36,988 nt of DNA. It comes from JBBSBL01 sp038251325 (GTDB lineage: Bacteria; Actinomycetota; Thermoleophilia; Solirubrobacterales; Solirubrobacteraceae). Below, piece after piece: positions 1-7,746 of the stretch. Position 1 is the first letter of the stretch; every line of letters starts with the position of its first letter. The position numbers and the translations under genes were made by a program. The stretch is taken from assembly GCA_038251325.1 (NCBI GenBank), contig JBBSBL010000022.1, positions 1 to 36,988 on the forward strand, written 5' to 3'. The notes under the pieces are model-generated. The model saw only the letters and a program-made list of their open reading frames with translations. It was not told the DNA's origin and ran no database searches.

Positions 1-37
1 CCTCCAGCTTGCCATTGTCGCGGCGCGCTGGCCGGAA

Positions 38-334
38 TCATCGGCGGCGCGAGAGGGAGCTGCCGGCCATCGGCCGACGCTCGCTCGGTTGTGCGCGCAG
101 GTGCTCGAGAACCGCCGAGACGACGGAGTCGCCGCGGTTGAAGCCGTCGGGATCAGGTGCGTCGGTGGCGATCGACCGAAGCGCGGCTCGCAACCGAAGA
201 ATGCCGCGGAGCATCGGGCCGCACTCCGGGCACTCGTCGACGTGCTGCGCGAAGCGCGCGCGCTGGCGCGGGGTGAGCGTCCCGTCCGAAGCATCCGACA
301 TCGCTCGCTGGGCGAAGCGGTGATCTCGATGCAT
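38..334 (-). CDS. Anti-sigma-factor-like putative zinc-finger protein
   Basis: This 98-residue protein has the layout of a short zf-HC2 (ZAS-type) anti-sigma protein. A helical stretch leads into H31-x3-C35-x2-C38 (HVDECPEC), followed by a helix rich in Leu and Arg. ZAS proteins bind an ECF sigma factor and release it on redox or metal stress. The extra Cys that normally precedes the H-x3-C-x2-C motif by about 25 to 30 residues is absent; His2 or His5 sits near that place. The start at 334 was chosen because the similarity begins there, although the reading frame stays open far upstream. No sigma factor lies on the upstream side (335 to 755), so it looks orphaned, or the partner was lost. There is no membrane segment. 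Confidence 0.55.
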   Translation of the reverse strand: MHRDHRFAQRAMSDASDGTLTPRQRARFAQHVDECPECGPMLRGILRLRAALRSIATDAPDPDGFNRGDSVVSAVLEHLRAQPSERRPMAGSSLSRRR

Positions 335-418
335 GCGATCCCATCGGGGCACGTGAACTCGGACCCGTAGCCGCAGAGAACGATTCACGCGCTCCGCCTC
401 TCGTGCCTCGGACCGCTG

Positions 419-749
419 ATGCTGGTGCGGCCTTGTGGCATCGCCCTCGAGCTCGGGCGCATCACCGCCGGCTTCGGGTACACCGTCGCGGTCTACCTCG
501 CGCGCACGCAGGCACCGAGCCGTATCGTGGTGCGGGCGGGGCGCCCCGGCTTCGTCGCCGACTTCGTCGCTACGGCGGCTTCCTCGTCGGCGTCGCCATC
601 GCCCAGCCCAGCGCGCGCGTGGCGTGCGCGGCGCTCCAGGCGGCCTACTGCTCCCGGCCCACGCGGCGACGATCGCGTGGGTCTTCACCGCGATGGTGCT
701 CATCACCGTCGGCCAGCGCGTCGCGCTGGCTGTGCGCATCCTGGACTGA
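419..749 (+). pseudogene. Frame-broken small membrane protein
   Basis: Three consecutive frames each carry a piece that reads like a membrane protein. The first runs from 419 to about 570 (pieces such as LELGRITAGFGYTVAVYLAR). The second runs from about 570 to 645 (YGGFLVGVAIAQPSARV). The third runs from about 645 to 749 (IAWVFTAMVLITVGQRVALA) and ends at a stop. No single frame is continuous, so two single-base shifts would be needed to join them. The family is not recognised. It converges on the TlpA-like gene with 6 bases between the stops. It may be a decayed gene, a low-quality stretch of assembly, or chance, since short hydrophobic runs are easy to find in GC-rich DNA. Confidence 0.35.
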
Positions 750-755
750 CGACCG

Positions 756-1454
756 TCACGACAGGGCGTACGCGCGGATGTCGGCGTCCAGCGACCCCGG
801 TGAGGTATAGCCGCCCTGGCGCACGAAGCGCCGCTTGCCCTGGGCGTCGTAGAAGATCGTCGTCGGCCATCCCAGTCCCGCTCCGACCGATCGAGCCTGC
901 GAGGCTCCGGGGTCGTTGATCGATGGGTAGGGGATCGGGAACTGCTTGAGGAACGACTCCGCGTCACCGCGGTTGTCGTTGGAGTTCAGGCCCAGGAAGG
1001 CGACCTTCCCGTCGTAGGCCTTGCTCAAGCTCTGGAAGTAGCCAAACTCCGCACGGCAGTTCGGACACCACGACGCCCACATGTTCACCACGACCGGCAC
1101 GCCCTTGAGCTTGGCCAGCCGTGCTGTCACGTTGTCGTCGATCACCTGGTTGGCCTGAGCTCGCAGATCGGCAAGCGCACCGCGTGCCGCAGGTGAGCTC
1201 GCGCGGCGAGCGCCGGCGGCGGACGCCGATGCCGCGGCAGGTCGCGGCGGCACCGCTGTCAGTGCGGATCCCGTGTCACGGCCCGACGACTTCGAGCTCG
1301 TTCCGACGATCAGCAACGCCGCGGCCGCAGCGAGCGCCACCACCACGCCGGCGGCGAATCGCCTGGTGCTGCGACGCCGCATGGCCGCGGAGGCCTGCGC
1401 CTCGGACTCCTGACGCGCTTGGCGGCGGCGCTCCTTCTCCTGCCGGTTGGACAT
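756..1454 (-). CDS. TlpA/ResA-like membrane-anchored thioredoxin-fold protein
   Basis: A 232-residue protein with a charged cytoplasmic N-terminus, one membrane segment at about residues 33 to 51, an Ala/Ser/Pro-rich linker, then a thioredoxin fold. The active site is C130-P-N-C133 in the context VVVNMWASWCPNC, and the fold's cis-proline is visible in LGWPTT. TlpA/ResA proteins act outside the membrane as thiol-disulfide reductases, often serving cytochrome c maturation or other extracytoplasmic thiols; the substrate here is unknown. It lies 38 bases downstream of the DUF427 gene and is probably the last gene of a minus-strand redox operon that starts with the UspA-like gene at 3848. The length is normal for the family with an anchor. 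Confidence 0.85.
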   Translation of the reverse strand: MSNRQEKERRRQARQESEAQASAAMRRRSTRRFAAGVVVALAAAAALLIVGTSSKSSGRDTGSALTAVPPRPAAASASAAGARRASSPAARGALADLRAQANQVIDDNVTARLAKLKGVPVVVNMWASWCPNCRAEFGYFQSLSKAYDGKVAFLGLNSNDNRGDAESFLKQFPIPYPSINDPGASQARSVGAGLGWPTTIFYDAQGKRRFVRQGGYTSPGSLDADIRAYALS

Positions 1455-1492
1455 GCGAAACCTCCTGGGTCGGGCGGGCGCGACGGTTCAGG

Positions 1493-1783
1493 TCAGTCGG
1501 CGTGGACGGCCACCCCGTTCCAGAACGCGATGCGTCCTTTCACCCGCCGCGCCAACGGCCACGGGCGCCGGTACCCCCACGCCGCGTTCTCGGCGCGCAC
1601 GCTGTCGGCCTCGACGGTCCAGTAGTTGGCGATGCCCTTCCACGGGCACAGCGTTCGGCTCGACGTCGCGTGAAGCAGCTCGTCGCGCACGTCGTCGACG
1701 GGAAAGTAGTGATTGCCCTCCACGACGATCGTGTGGTCACTCTCGGCGATGGTCTGGCCGTTGAACGTGGCATGAGCGGTCAT
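1493..1783 (-). CDS. DUF427 domain protein
   Basis: This is a complete 96-residue single-domain protein of the DUF427 family (PF04248). Typical family pieces are visible: an N-terminal strand with a short acidic motif (TIAESDHTIVVEGNHYFP), the CPWKGIANYW segment, and a C-terminal IAFWNGVAV. The family is small, cytoplasmic and biochemically poorly defined; some members are annotated as nucleotidyltransferase-fold proteins. The ATG at 1783 gives the standard family length. It lies between the flavoprotein reductase (79 bases upstream) and the TlpA-like gene (38 bases downstream), all on the minus strand. A role in the same redox or stress response is inferred from that context only. Confidence 0.85.
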   Translation of the reverse strand: MTAHATFNGQTIAESDHTIVVEGNHYFPVDDVRDELLHATSSRTLCPWKGIANYWTVEADSVRAENAAWGYRRPWPLARRVKGRIAFWNGVAVHAD

Positions 1784-1862
1784 GGAGCGTTGGACCTGCC
1801 GCAGCGCGATTCGGTTCCTCGATCTCCGGACCACACCGGGTGCTCTGTCCCGGTTGTCCGCA

Positions 1863-3311
1863 TCAGACGCGACGGGCAAGGCACCGGCGCGCCGCAAGGA
1901 TCGCGCGGGCCACTGCGCGGTAGCGCGGGCTCGCGTACTTCTGACGCAGGTGCTCGTCGGCCGCGCGTGACGGGCCCTCGGCCAGGGTCGGGTAGGCGTG
2001 GACCGTCGTCGAGAGCGCGTCGATCTTGTCGCCTGCCACCACCCGGGCGGTGAGCTCGGCGATCGCCTCCCCGCCGCCCGCGGCGGCGACGGTCGCGCCG
2101 ACCAATCGTCCGTGGGGGTCGCCGACGAGCAGCGCGAAACCTTCGGGTTCACCTTCGGTGATGGCGCGGTCCAAGGCCGCGTAGTCGCTGCGGGCAAGGA
2201 TCGTGCGGTCGCCCCAGCGTTCGCGGGCCTGGGCCTCCGTGAGCCCCACGTGCGCGACCTCGGGATCGGTGAAGGTGACCCACGGCATGGTCTCGGCGAC
2301 GGTTCGTCGCGTGCCGAACAGGGCGTTGACCGATGCCACGCGCGCGTGGTGCGCCGCGACGTGAGTGAACGGCAACCGCGCCGTCACGTCGCCGGCGGCG
2401 TAGATGTGAGGCGCGCTGGTGCGCAAGCGGTCGTCGACGACGATCGCGCCGCGCTGGTCGATCTCGACGTGGGCGGCCTCGAGCCCGATTCGGGCGGTCC
2501 GCGGCCGGCGGCCCGCGGCGACGAGGACCCGGTCGAAGGTGACCGCGTCGCGCTCACCCTCCACATCAATGACCAGTTGGCCGGGAGCGCCCTCCGGCCG
2601 CAGCACCTCGGCCGCCCGGGCCCCGAGGCGAACATCGACGCCGTCTGCGACCAGACGCCTGGCGATCAGCTCGCCCGCATCGGGCTCCTCCTTGAGCGGC
2701 AGACGCTCGGCGAGCTCGACAAGCGTCACGCCGGCCCCCAGACGGGCGAACGCCTGTCCCAGCTCACATCCGATCGGGCCGCCTCCAAGCACCACGAGGC
2801 GCTGCGGTAGCTCACGCAGCCCCCAGACGGTCTCGGTCGTCAGGATGTCGGCGCCGGCCAGGCCCGTGATCGGCGGGATGTCAGGTTCTGAGCCGGTCGC
2901 CACGATCGCCGAGGCGAACCGCAGACGACGGTCGCCCACCTGGATGGTCGATCCGTCGACGAAATGCCCTGCGCCAATGATCACCTCCACGCCGGCGTCG
3001 CGCAGACGAGCCGGGGAGTCGTGCGGCTCTATCTCGGCGATCGCCGCATGCACCCGGTCGATGACCCGGGCGAAGTCGATGGCCGGCTCGACCGGGGCAA
3101 GCCCGACGGCGTCGGCATGACGCATGCGGTGCGCCGCGCGCGCGGCCGCGATCAGGCTCTTGCTGGGAACACAGCCCGTCCACAGACAGTCACCACCCGT
3201 CCGGTCGCGTTCGACCAGGGCCACGCGCGCCCCGACGCCGGCGGCGATGAACGCCGAGACCAGCCCCGCGGTGCCACCCCCCACGATCACCAGGTCGTAG
3301 CGATCGGTCAT
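1863..3311 (-). CDS. FAD-dependent pyridine nucleotide-disulfide oxidoreductase (MerA/Lpd-like)
   Basis: This 482-residue class I flavoprotein disulfide reductase has the FAD-binding GGGTAG at residues 11 to 16. The redox-active disulfide is C42-x4-C47 in GGDCLWTGCVPSK, the NAD(P)H-binding GGGPIG is at about 176 to 181, and the second FAD contact (YAAGDV) and a C-terminal dimerisation domain follow. The C-terminal motif reads HAYPTLAE rather than HxHPTLSE of lipoamide dehydrogenase, so the His of the catalytic His-Glu pair is Tyr. This points away from a true lipoamide dehydrogenase and toward the mercuric-reductase-like branch. There is no N-terminal HMA domain and no C-terminal vicinal Cys pair, so mercury reduction is unlikely. 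The substrate is unknown. It starts 84 bases after the UspA-like gene. Confidence 0.85.
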   Translation of the reverse strand: MTDRYDLVIVGGGTAGLVSAFIAAGVGARVALVERDRTGGDCLWTGCVPSKSLIAAARAAHRMRHADAVGLAPVEPAIDFARVIDRVHAAIAEIEPHDSPARLRDAGVEVIIGAGHFVDGSTIQVGDRRLRFASAIVATGSEPDIPPITGLAGADILTTETVWGLRELPQRLVVLGGGPIGCELGQAFARLGAGVTLVELAERLPLKEEPDAGELIARRLVADGVDVRLGARAAEVLRPEGAPGQLVIDVEGERDAVTFDRVLVAAGRRPRTARIGLEAAHVEIDQRGAIVVDDRLRTSAPHIYAAGDVTARLPFTHVAAHHARVASVNALFGTRRTVAETMPWVTFTDPEVAHVGLTEAQARERWGDRTILARSDYAALDRAITEGEPEGFALLVGDPHGRLVGATVAAAGGGEAIAELTARVVAGDKIDALSTTVHAYPTLAEGPSRAADEHLRQKYASPRYRAVARAILAARRCLARRV

Positions 3312-3395
3312 TGCCGGGGATTCCCATGAGTCCGAGTGAGCATGTGATCTGTGACCCTCACGCGACGTGCTCGGTCGCGGCCCGGATCCGGCCGG

Positions 3396-3848
3396 TCACC
3401 GAGCCCTGACCGCGATGACCCGTGCGCACCCCGCGCGCCGGCAGCCGCGGGCCAGGCGACCGGGAAAGAGTCCGTGGGCGGGAACCAGCACGAGATCACA
3501 GCCGAGAGCCTCTGCGGTCCGGTGCGCGGCGCGGGCGCCGTCGCCCTCCACCGCGGCGATGTGCGCGGACCGGCCGGAGGAGCCGAGAATCGCCCGTACC
3601 TCGGTCAGTTGCTCATCGACGATGGCGTCGAGCTCGCGATTCCACGTGGCCGCCGGCACACAGCAGCCGACCGCCTGGCGCTCGTGCGCCACGAGCGTGA
3701 CGACGGTCAGCGCGGCATCGTGCTCCGCAGTCAAGGACGCTGCCTCAGCGAGCGCGCGACGCGCAGCCGCCGACCCGTCGTAGATCACCAGGACGTGGCG
3801 TATGTTCGCCGGGATCGCGACCGCGGGCACGTGACGTCCGACCCGCAA
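3396..3848 (-). CDS. Universal stress protein (UspA family)
   Basis: This 150-residue single-domain protein has the alpha/beta Usp fold. It shows the first strand plus Asp (HVLVIYDGS), a helix ending ALAEAASLTAEHDA, the VVTLVAH strand, and the C-terminal LVLVPAHG strand followed by a loop and VIAV. The nucleotide-binding loop G-x2-G-x9-G-S is not well kept (HGLFPGRLARGCRRAG), so ATP binding is uncertain. Usp proteins are cytoplasmic stress-survival factors, often near redox genes. Here it is the first gene of the minus-strand block with the flavoprotein reductase, DUF427 and TlpA-like genes, and it is divergent from the NrtS-like gene. The start at 3848 is the furthest plausible ATG; residues before about 16 look non-conserved. 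Confidence 0.72.
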   Translation of the reverse strand: MRVGRHVPAVAIPANIRHVLVIYDGSAAARRALAEAASLTAEHDAALTVVTLVAHERQAVGCCVPAATWNRELDAIVDEQLTEVRAILGSSGRSAHIAAVEGDGARAAHRTAEALGCDLVLVPAHGLFPGRLARGCRRAGCARVIAVRAR

Positions 3849-3929
3849 TGCTCCGAAACGGTGCGGCCAACGTCGAGCGTCGGAGTTCGATGTTCGTGAA
3901 TCGGGTCGGCTCTATGGGGGTCCGAGCCC

Positions 3930-4283
3930 GTGAGGCCCTACGCCTACAGCCGACCGCTCCCGGTGCCCGCCGACACGCCACAATCCCCCGCGGTGACCGC
4001 TCGTTCGCCATGTGAGGGCGGCGCGCGCGAGGCGCTCGCGTACTGCCTGCGTCGCGCGCACCTGCGCCGGACGACACGGATCGCGTTCGTCGTCGGCCTC
4101 CTGCTGACAGCCATCAACCAGGGGGCCGTGATACTCGGCGGGGACGCATCGACGATGACGTGGGTGCGTAGCGCGGCCAACTTCCTGATCCCCTTCGTCG
4201 TGTCGAACCTCGGCCTGCTCAGCGGCCGAGGCGCGTGGTCTGTGCCAACGCCGACGGTAGGGTCGGTTGATGACGAGCACTGA
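3930..4283 (+). CDS. nrtS: NrtS-like small membrane protein (putative nitrate/nitrite transporter)
   Basis: The 117-residue reading has a core at about residues 35 to 100 that matches the NrtS family. It comprises a basic amphipathic start (LRRAHLRRTTR), a first membrane helix ending in LLLTAINQGAVILGG, and a second helix with NFLIPFVVSNLGLLS. The LTxINQG and PFxVSNxG pieces are the family signature. NrtS is a small two-helix membrane protein described as a nitrate/nitrite transporter; no other nitrate gene is present here. The GTG at 3930 is the only good upstream start, but the first 30 residues look non-conserved and an internal start is possible. The last 20 residues are also non-conserved and run 14 bases into the hydrolase stub, so the natural end may have been altered. 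Confidence 0.75.
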   Translation: MRPYAYSRPLPVPADTPQSPAVTARSPCEGGAREALAYCLRRAHLRRTTRIAFVVGLLLTAINQGAVILGGDASTMTWVRSAANFLIPFVVSNLGLLSGRGAWSVPTPTVGSVDDEH

Positions 4284-4506
4284 GGTCGGCGAGGTCTACT
4301 ACCGCGCCGTGCTCGCGAGCGACCGCTACCCGGTGCAGGTCATCTGGGGCACGCGGGACCCGGCGCTGAAGGTCGACGTCCACGGCGAGGCTGCCCGCCG
4401 CGCCGCGGGCGTCGACAGGATCCACCGCCAGCCAGGCAAGCACTTCCTCCAGGAGGACCAGGCTCCCGCGATCGCTGATCTCGTGGCCGGCATCACCCGG
4501 GACTGA
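4270..4506 (+). pseudogene. Alpha/beta-hydrolase, C-terminal fragment only
   Basis: This short reading of about 78 residues is the last third of an alpha/beta-hydrolase. PVQVIWGTRDPAL carries the strand-7 acid, and GKHFLQEDQAPAIADLV carries the catalytic histidine (GKHF) and the closing helix, as in haloalkane dehalogenase-like or epoxide hydrolase-like enzymes. The oxyanion-hole strand and the nucleophile elbow (G-x-S/D-x-G) are missing and are not found upstream in any frame, where the NrtS-like gene lies instead. The stub therefore cannot be an active hydrolase on its own. A deletion appears to have joined the NrtS-like gene to the tail of a hydrolase gene at about 4265. Confidence 0.7.
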
Positions 4507-4521
4507 GCGCTGCGGTGCTCC

Positions 4522-5196
4522 TCATGCGATTCGCGCACGCACCACGAGCGAGGGATAGCCGCCGCGCGGCAGAACCGCGCGATGGGTCGCGACCAGCCCG
4601 GCGGGCCTGAGCTCAGCCGTCGGGTCCAACGGCATCAGCCCACCCCACCGGCGCGGACTGGCGGCCGCGAGGCGAGGCAGGAGACCGCTCAGCATCCGGC
4701 CTCCGATGGTGTCGGGGTTTGCCCACACCGTCACGATCACCAGCCGTGAGCCCGGCGTAGTGCGGAGCAGACGGCGCGCCTCGCGCAGCACACGGCCCCG
4801 ATCCTCCGCGCCCAAGAGGTGCAGCAGGTAGCAGCACGTGACCACGTCGGCGGCTCCATCCGGCAGGGGCACGCAACGCGCGTCGCCGTGGATGACACGC
4901 CAGTCATCAGGAAGCCGCCCAACCTGCGCGAGCATGCCCGCGGAGCAATCGACGCCAGTCGTCGTCGCCGGTCGCGGCTCCCGCGCCGCGAGGGCGCGAA
5001 GCAGGAGGCCCGTACCGGTCGCGAGGTCGACCACACGGTCCTGAGGTCGGGGATCGGCGAGCCGCAGCGCTGCCGCGATCGCGGGCGCCTCGAAACGCTC
5101 CTGGCCGGCGTAGCTCGTCGCGCGCTCGTCCCAGGTGCCCGCAGCGGCGGCCGGTCCCCCGCTGACGGACTCAACGTCCGTGGGCGGCGCGATCAT
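4522..5196 (-). CDS. Class I SAM-dependent methyltransferase (UbiE-like)
   Basis: This 224-residue enzyme has SAM-binding motif I VVDLATGTG at about residues 55 to 63, an acidic residue at the end of the second strand (TGVDCSAGML), motif II/III around IHGDARCVPLPDGAADVV, and the post-motif YLLHLL. This arrangement is typical of UbiE/COQ5-like or small-molecule methyltransferases (Methyltransf_11). The substrate cannot be read from the sequence. It is transcribed away from the DUF3179 gene, with 80 bases between the two starts, and converges on the hydrolase stub. It appears intact, which is unusual for this stretch. Confidence 0.8.
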   Translation of the reverse strand: MIAPPTDVESVSGGPAAAAGTWDERATSYAGQERFEAPAIAAALRLADPRPQDRVVDLATGTGLLLRALAAREPRPATTTGVDCSAGMLAQVGRLPDDWRVIHGDARCVPLPDGAADVVTCCYLLHLLGAEDRGRVLREARRLLRTTPGSRLVIVTVWANPDTIGGRMLSGLLPRLAAASPRRWGGLMPLDPTAELRPAGLVATHRAVLPRGGYPSLVVRARIA

Positions 5197-5276
5197 GCCA
5201 TCCGCGAACGGGCTGTCGTGTCAGCGATAGATGCCGACGGCGCCGAACCCTTCTGACCGCGCGCAGGTCGCAGAAG

Positions 5277-5768
5277 ATGGTGCCTCGGGTCCTCGCAACG
5301 ATCCTCGTCATCGCGGCCGCCACCACGTTCGCCGCGTGTGGAGGCGGTCCCGTGCGCGCGCCGGCCAACACCCGCGGTGCGGCTCGCGCCGACGCGCGGT
5401 ACCCGGGCTGGAGAACGGACTTCGCCCACCACTCGGTCGCACTGGACCAGTTCCAGGACGGAGGGCCGCCTCGTGACGGCATCCCGCCGATCGACCACCC
5501 GCACGTCGTGACACAGCGGCAGGGCGATCGGTTCCTCGGCGCGCGCGAACCGGTGATGGTCGTCGAGCAGGGATCGGCGGCGCGCGCCTACCCCCTCCAG
5601 ATCCTCGTGTGGCACGAGATCGTCAACGACCGCCTCGCCGGTCGTCCGATCGCGGTGACCTACTGCCCGCCGTGCAACTCGGGGATCGTCTTCGACCGGC
5701 GGGTGGACGGACGCGACCTGACGTTTGGCGCCACCGGGAAGTGGAGGCAGGGGCATAGATGGCTTTGA
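5277..5768 (+). pseudogene. DUF3179 lipoprotein, truncated at its C-terminus
   Basis: The N-terminus is a lipoprotein signal ending FAACGGG with the lipidated Cys at residue 21. The DUF3179 core follows with GGPPRDGIPPIDHPHVV, VVEQGSAARAYPLQILVWHE, VTYCPPCNSGIVFDRR and LTFGATGK. The family normally continues with LRNSDLVM and roughly another 150 to 200 residues. Here similarity stops abruptly after GATGK (base about 5743) and only a few unrelated residues precede a stop. The YCPxCN pair is intact, but half of the domain is missing. DUF3179 proteins are extracytoplasmic and of unknown function. No continuation was found in the following 470 bases, so this is a break (deletion or insertion junction), not a simple frameshift. 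Confidence 0.75.
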
Positions 5769-6239
5769 CCCGGGCCAGATCTGTTCGGTTCGTGCTGCGG
5801 CGGCGACATGCTGCCAAGTCCCTTCGTGCGAGCCTGCCGAACCGCCGCCCGCGTGTCAGCAGGCGCTGGCCGCGAGCGGGAGTCGCACGTGCCGGCCGTC
5901 GGAGGCACGCCCTCGTCCACCAGATACTTGAACGGCGGCAAGCGAGCGCCGGCCCCTGCGAGCAAACTGACGAGCAACGACGGGGCCGAAGAGCTGGCCG
6001 ATTCGGCCGGCCTATGAGGCGGACCTCTGCGCGTGAGCTCCCCTTCGCAACGCGCGCGGCCAGGGCCGCCTCGGACCAGAAGTGCGATGTCCTCGAGTCG
6101 GGCCAGTGCGTCAACCGACCCGCGATCGCACGGCGGGCGCGGACTCGGGCCCGCACCCTCACTCACACTCGCATGATGACGCAAGAGAACTCGTTGACGC
6201 GGACGATGACCAGCCGATTGCTTCAACTTTCGTGGCCAA
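5769..6239. other. Stretch without a recognisable gene
   Basis: About 470 bases follow the break in the DUF3179 gene. All six frames here give low-complexity Arg/Ala/Pro-rich translations with no domain that can be named and no convincing start. It may hold remains of the element or deletion that broke the DUF3179 gene. No terminal inverted repeats, target duplication or RNA gene was seen by eye. Confidence 0.5.
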
Positions 6240-7387
6240 CTAGTACCGCAGCAGCGCGACCATCCCGCCCGCGTTGAGCAGCTGCTCGCAATCCGACACC
6301 TCCACGACGCTCACGTGGCCTCCCGCTGCGATCGTCGCTTCGACCGCGCGCTCGCCGATCAGAGCCGGAGGACGGCCGATCGAGGCAGGGATGGAGTCAG
6401 CGACGGGGCTGAAGTCGTGATCGGGATCGAGGACGAGATGCTCGACGCGACCTTCGCCAAGCGTCCCGAGCGTCTCCTGGGGTCCGAGAGCAGCAGCGCC
6501 GCCGGCGCTCGCTCGTTCGTGGGCCACGGCGACGATCCGCCTCGTCCGCTCAAGCCAGGCATCTGCGAGCAGGGGTTCGACGATCGCCGCGATAGCCGGT
6601 AGATCGTCGTGCCCGGCGTTGTGGTCGATGGTCGCGACAACGCGGGTTCGCAGCGCCTCGGGTAGCGCCTCTTCGAAGCGGCTGGCGAACTGTCCCTCGG
6701 CGGCGATGACGATGCGCTCCCATCCGAGGTCCTCCACGCGGCTTGCGGTCGCTGCCGCCACTGTCTCGAACAGCTGCCCCCGGTGCTCGCTAACGCGCGC
6801 TTTGTACCGCTCCCGGTGGGAGACGGTCTGCTGTCCGCGCGCGGGGTTGGCGGACGCGTAGGCCTCGTAGGGTCGCCAGTCGCCGAGGCTCAGCTCGTAG
6901 GTAGAGTCGTCCGGTTCATCGATGTTCCCGTCCGCGAACTGGAGCAGCCGCACGAGTCTCCGCCGGCGAGCACCACCCCGCTCATGGCGCCGCGGTCGGC
7001 GACATCCACGAGCGGTGAGACGAACGGCCTGTCGTCCCACACGACCTGATCGCGACGAACCGGGACTTGAAGCGTCATCCGACGCGACGTCTCTCCGTCG
7101 GCTTGGAGGAACCAGGCAACACTTCGCCCCCGCTCAGACGCGCTGAGCTCCACCAGCTCACGTTCAACGCGGGCGCGGAGCGCCTCGAACGACCGCAGCT
7201 GCGTCTGATCTCCGTCGAGCTTCTCACTCACCGCCCGTAGGCCGTTGCGCAGCTCGATCTCCCACGCCGGAGTGTGGTTGGTATTCGCCGGGTCGCGCGG
7301 GTCGGTCCGGGCGTAGACGCTCAGCACAGGCTGGTCGGGCGTCACGGTGGCGAGCGCGCGAAGCTCGTCGCGGTCGAAGATCGCCAT
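6240..7387 (-). pseudogene. Bacterial aeRF1/Vms1-like (baeRF family) protein with a -1 frameshift
   Basis: The N-terminal half starts MAIFDRDELRAL at 7387 and runs through DQPVLSVYARTDPRD, WFLQADGET and DDRPFVSPLVD to GVVLAGGD near 6960. The C-terminal half resumes one frame over with VRLLQFADGNIDE, YELSLGDWRPYE, HRERYKARVSEHRGQLFE and VATIDHNAG, ending at 6240. Joining the two gives about 380 residues with the layout of bacterial relatives of eukaryotic/archaeal release factor eRF1 and Vms1. These are predicted to act on peptidyl-tRNA in the ribosome. A RGQQT segment lies where the catalytic GGQ-type loop of the middle domain would be expected. One missing base near 6950 to 6962 would explain the break. 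It overlaps the HPF-like gene by one base (TGATG), indicating translational coupling. Confidence 0.65.
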
Positions 7388-7746
7388 CACGGCTTCTGAC
7401 GCAGGCTGCGGTTGTTGCGCGGCTCTTGACGCGTGGTGGCGTCTTCGATCTGACGAACCATGTCGTCTCGCACCTCCGTCAAAGCGTCCTGCAGCGAGCT
7501 TGTCGCCGACGTGGAGACCAGTCGCGATTGACCGGCCATCCAGCACTCGAGCGTCACGCGCTGGTCGGCCCCTTCGCGCTCTTTGATGCTCAACTCAAGG
7601 TCGAGGCTGTCCTCGGGGAAAGAACCGAGCCGTCTGTCCAAGGCACTCAGCCGGCCGATGATGCCAGGACGCTCCGATTCGCTAAATCCAGTGCCGAGCC
7701 TCAGACGATCTCCGAGTACGCCTGCATCCGAGGGGCTGTCAGACAT
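7387..7746 (-). CDS. HPF/RaiA-family ribosome-associated protein
   Basis: This 119-residue protein is built like the ribosome hibernation factor domain (HPF/RaiA, sigma-54 modulation family). An opening strand and helix (SERPGIIGRLSALDRRLG) are followed by LDLELSIKERE, then QRVTLECWMAGQSRLVSTS, and a closing helix ALTEVRDDMVRQIEDA with a basic tail RNNRSLRQ. HPF proteins sit in the 30S decoding region and shut down translation under stress. This one is closer to the actinobacterial stand-alone form than to long HPF, because no C-terminal dimerisation domain is present. The ATG at 7746 is preceded by a purine-rich stretch (GGAAGGGA). It overlaps the release-factor-like gene by one base, so the two are expressed together. 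Confidence 0.7.
   Translation of the reverse strand: MSDSPSDAGVLGDRLRLGTGFSESERPGIIGRLSALDRRLGSFPEDSLDLELSIKEREGADQRVTLECWMAGQSRLVSTSATSSLQDALTEVRDDMVRQIEDATTRQEPRNNRSLRQKP

Noticed and set aside
1..15. Start of another minus-strand gene (ATG at 15, MASWR)
   Set aside because: Only five codons fall in the window and there is no ribosome-binding site, so it cannot be supported.
335..755. Sigma factor upstream of the anti-sigma-like gene
   Set aside because: No minus-strand frame shows region 2 or region 4 motifs of a sigma factor.
1863..3311. True mercuric reductase or lipoamide dehydrogenase
   Set aside because: It lacks the C-terminal vicinal cysteines of MerA and the HxHPT His of lipoamide dehydrogenase, and no mer or 2-oxo acid dehydrogenase genes are nearby.
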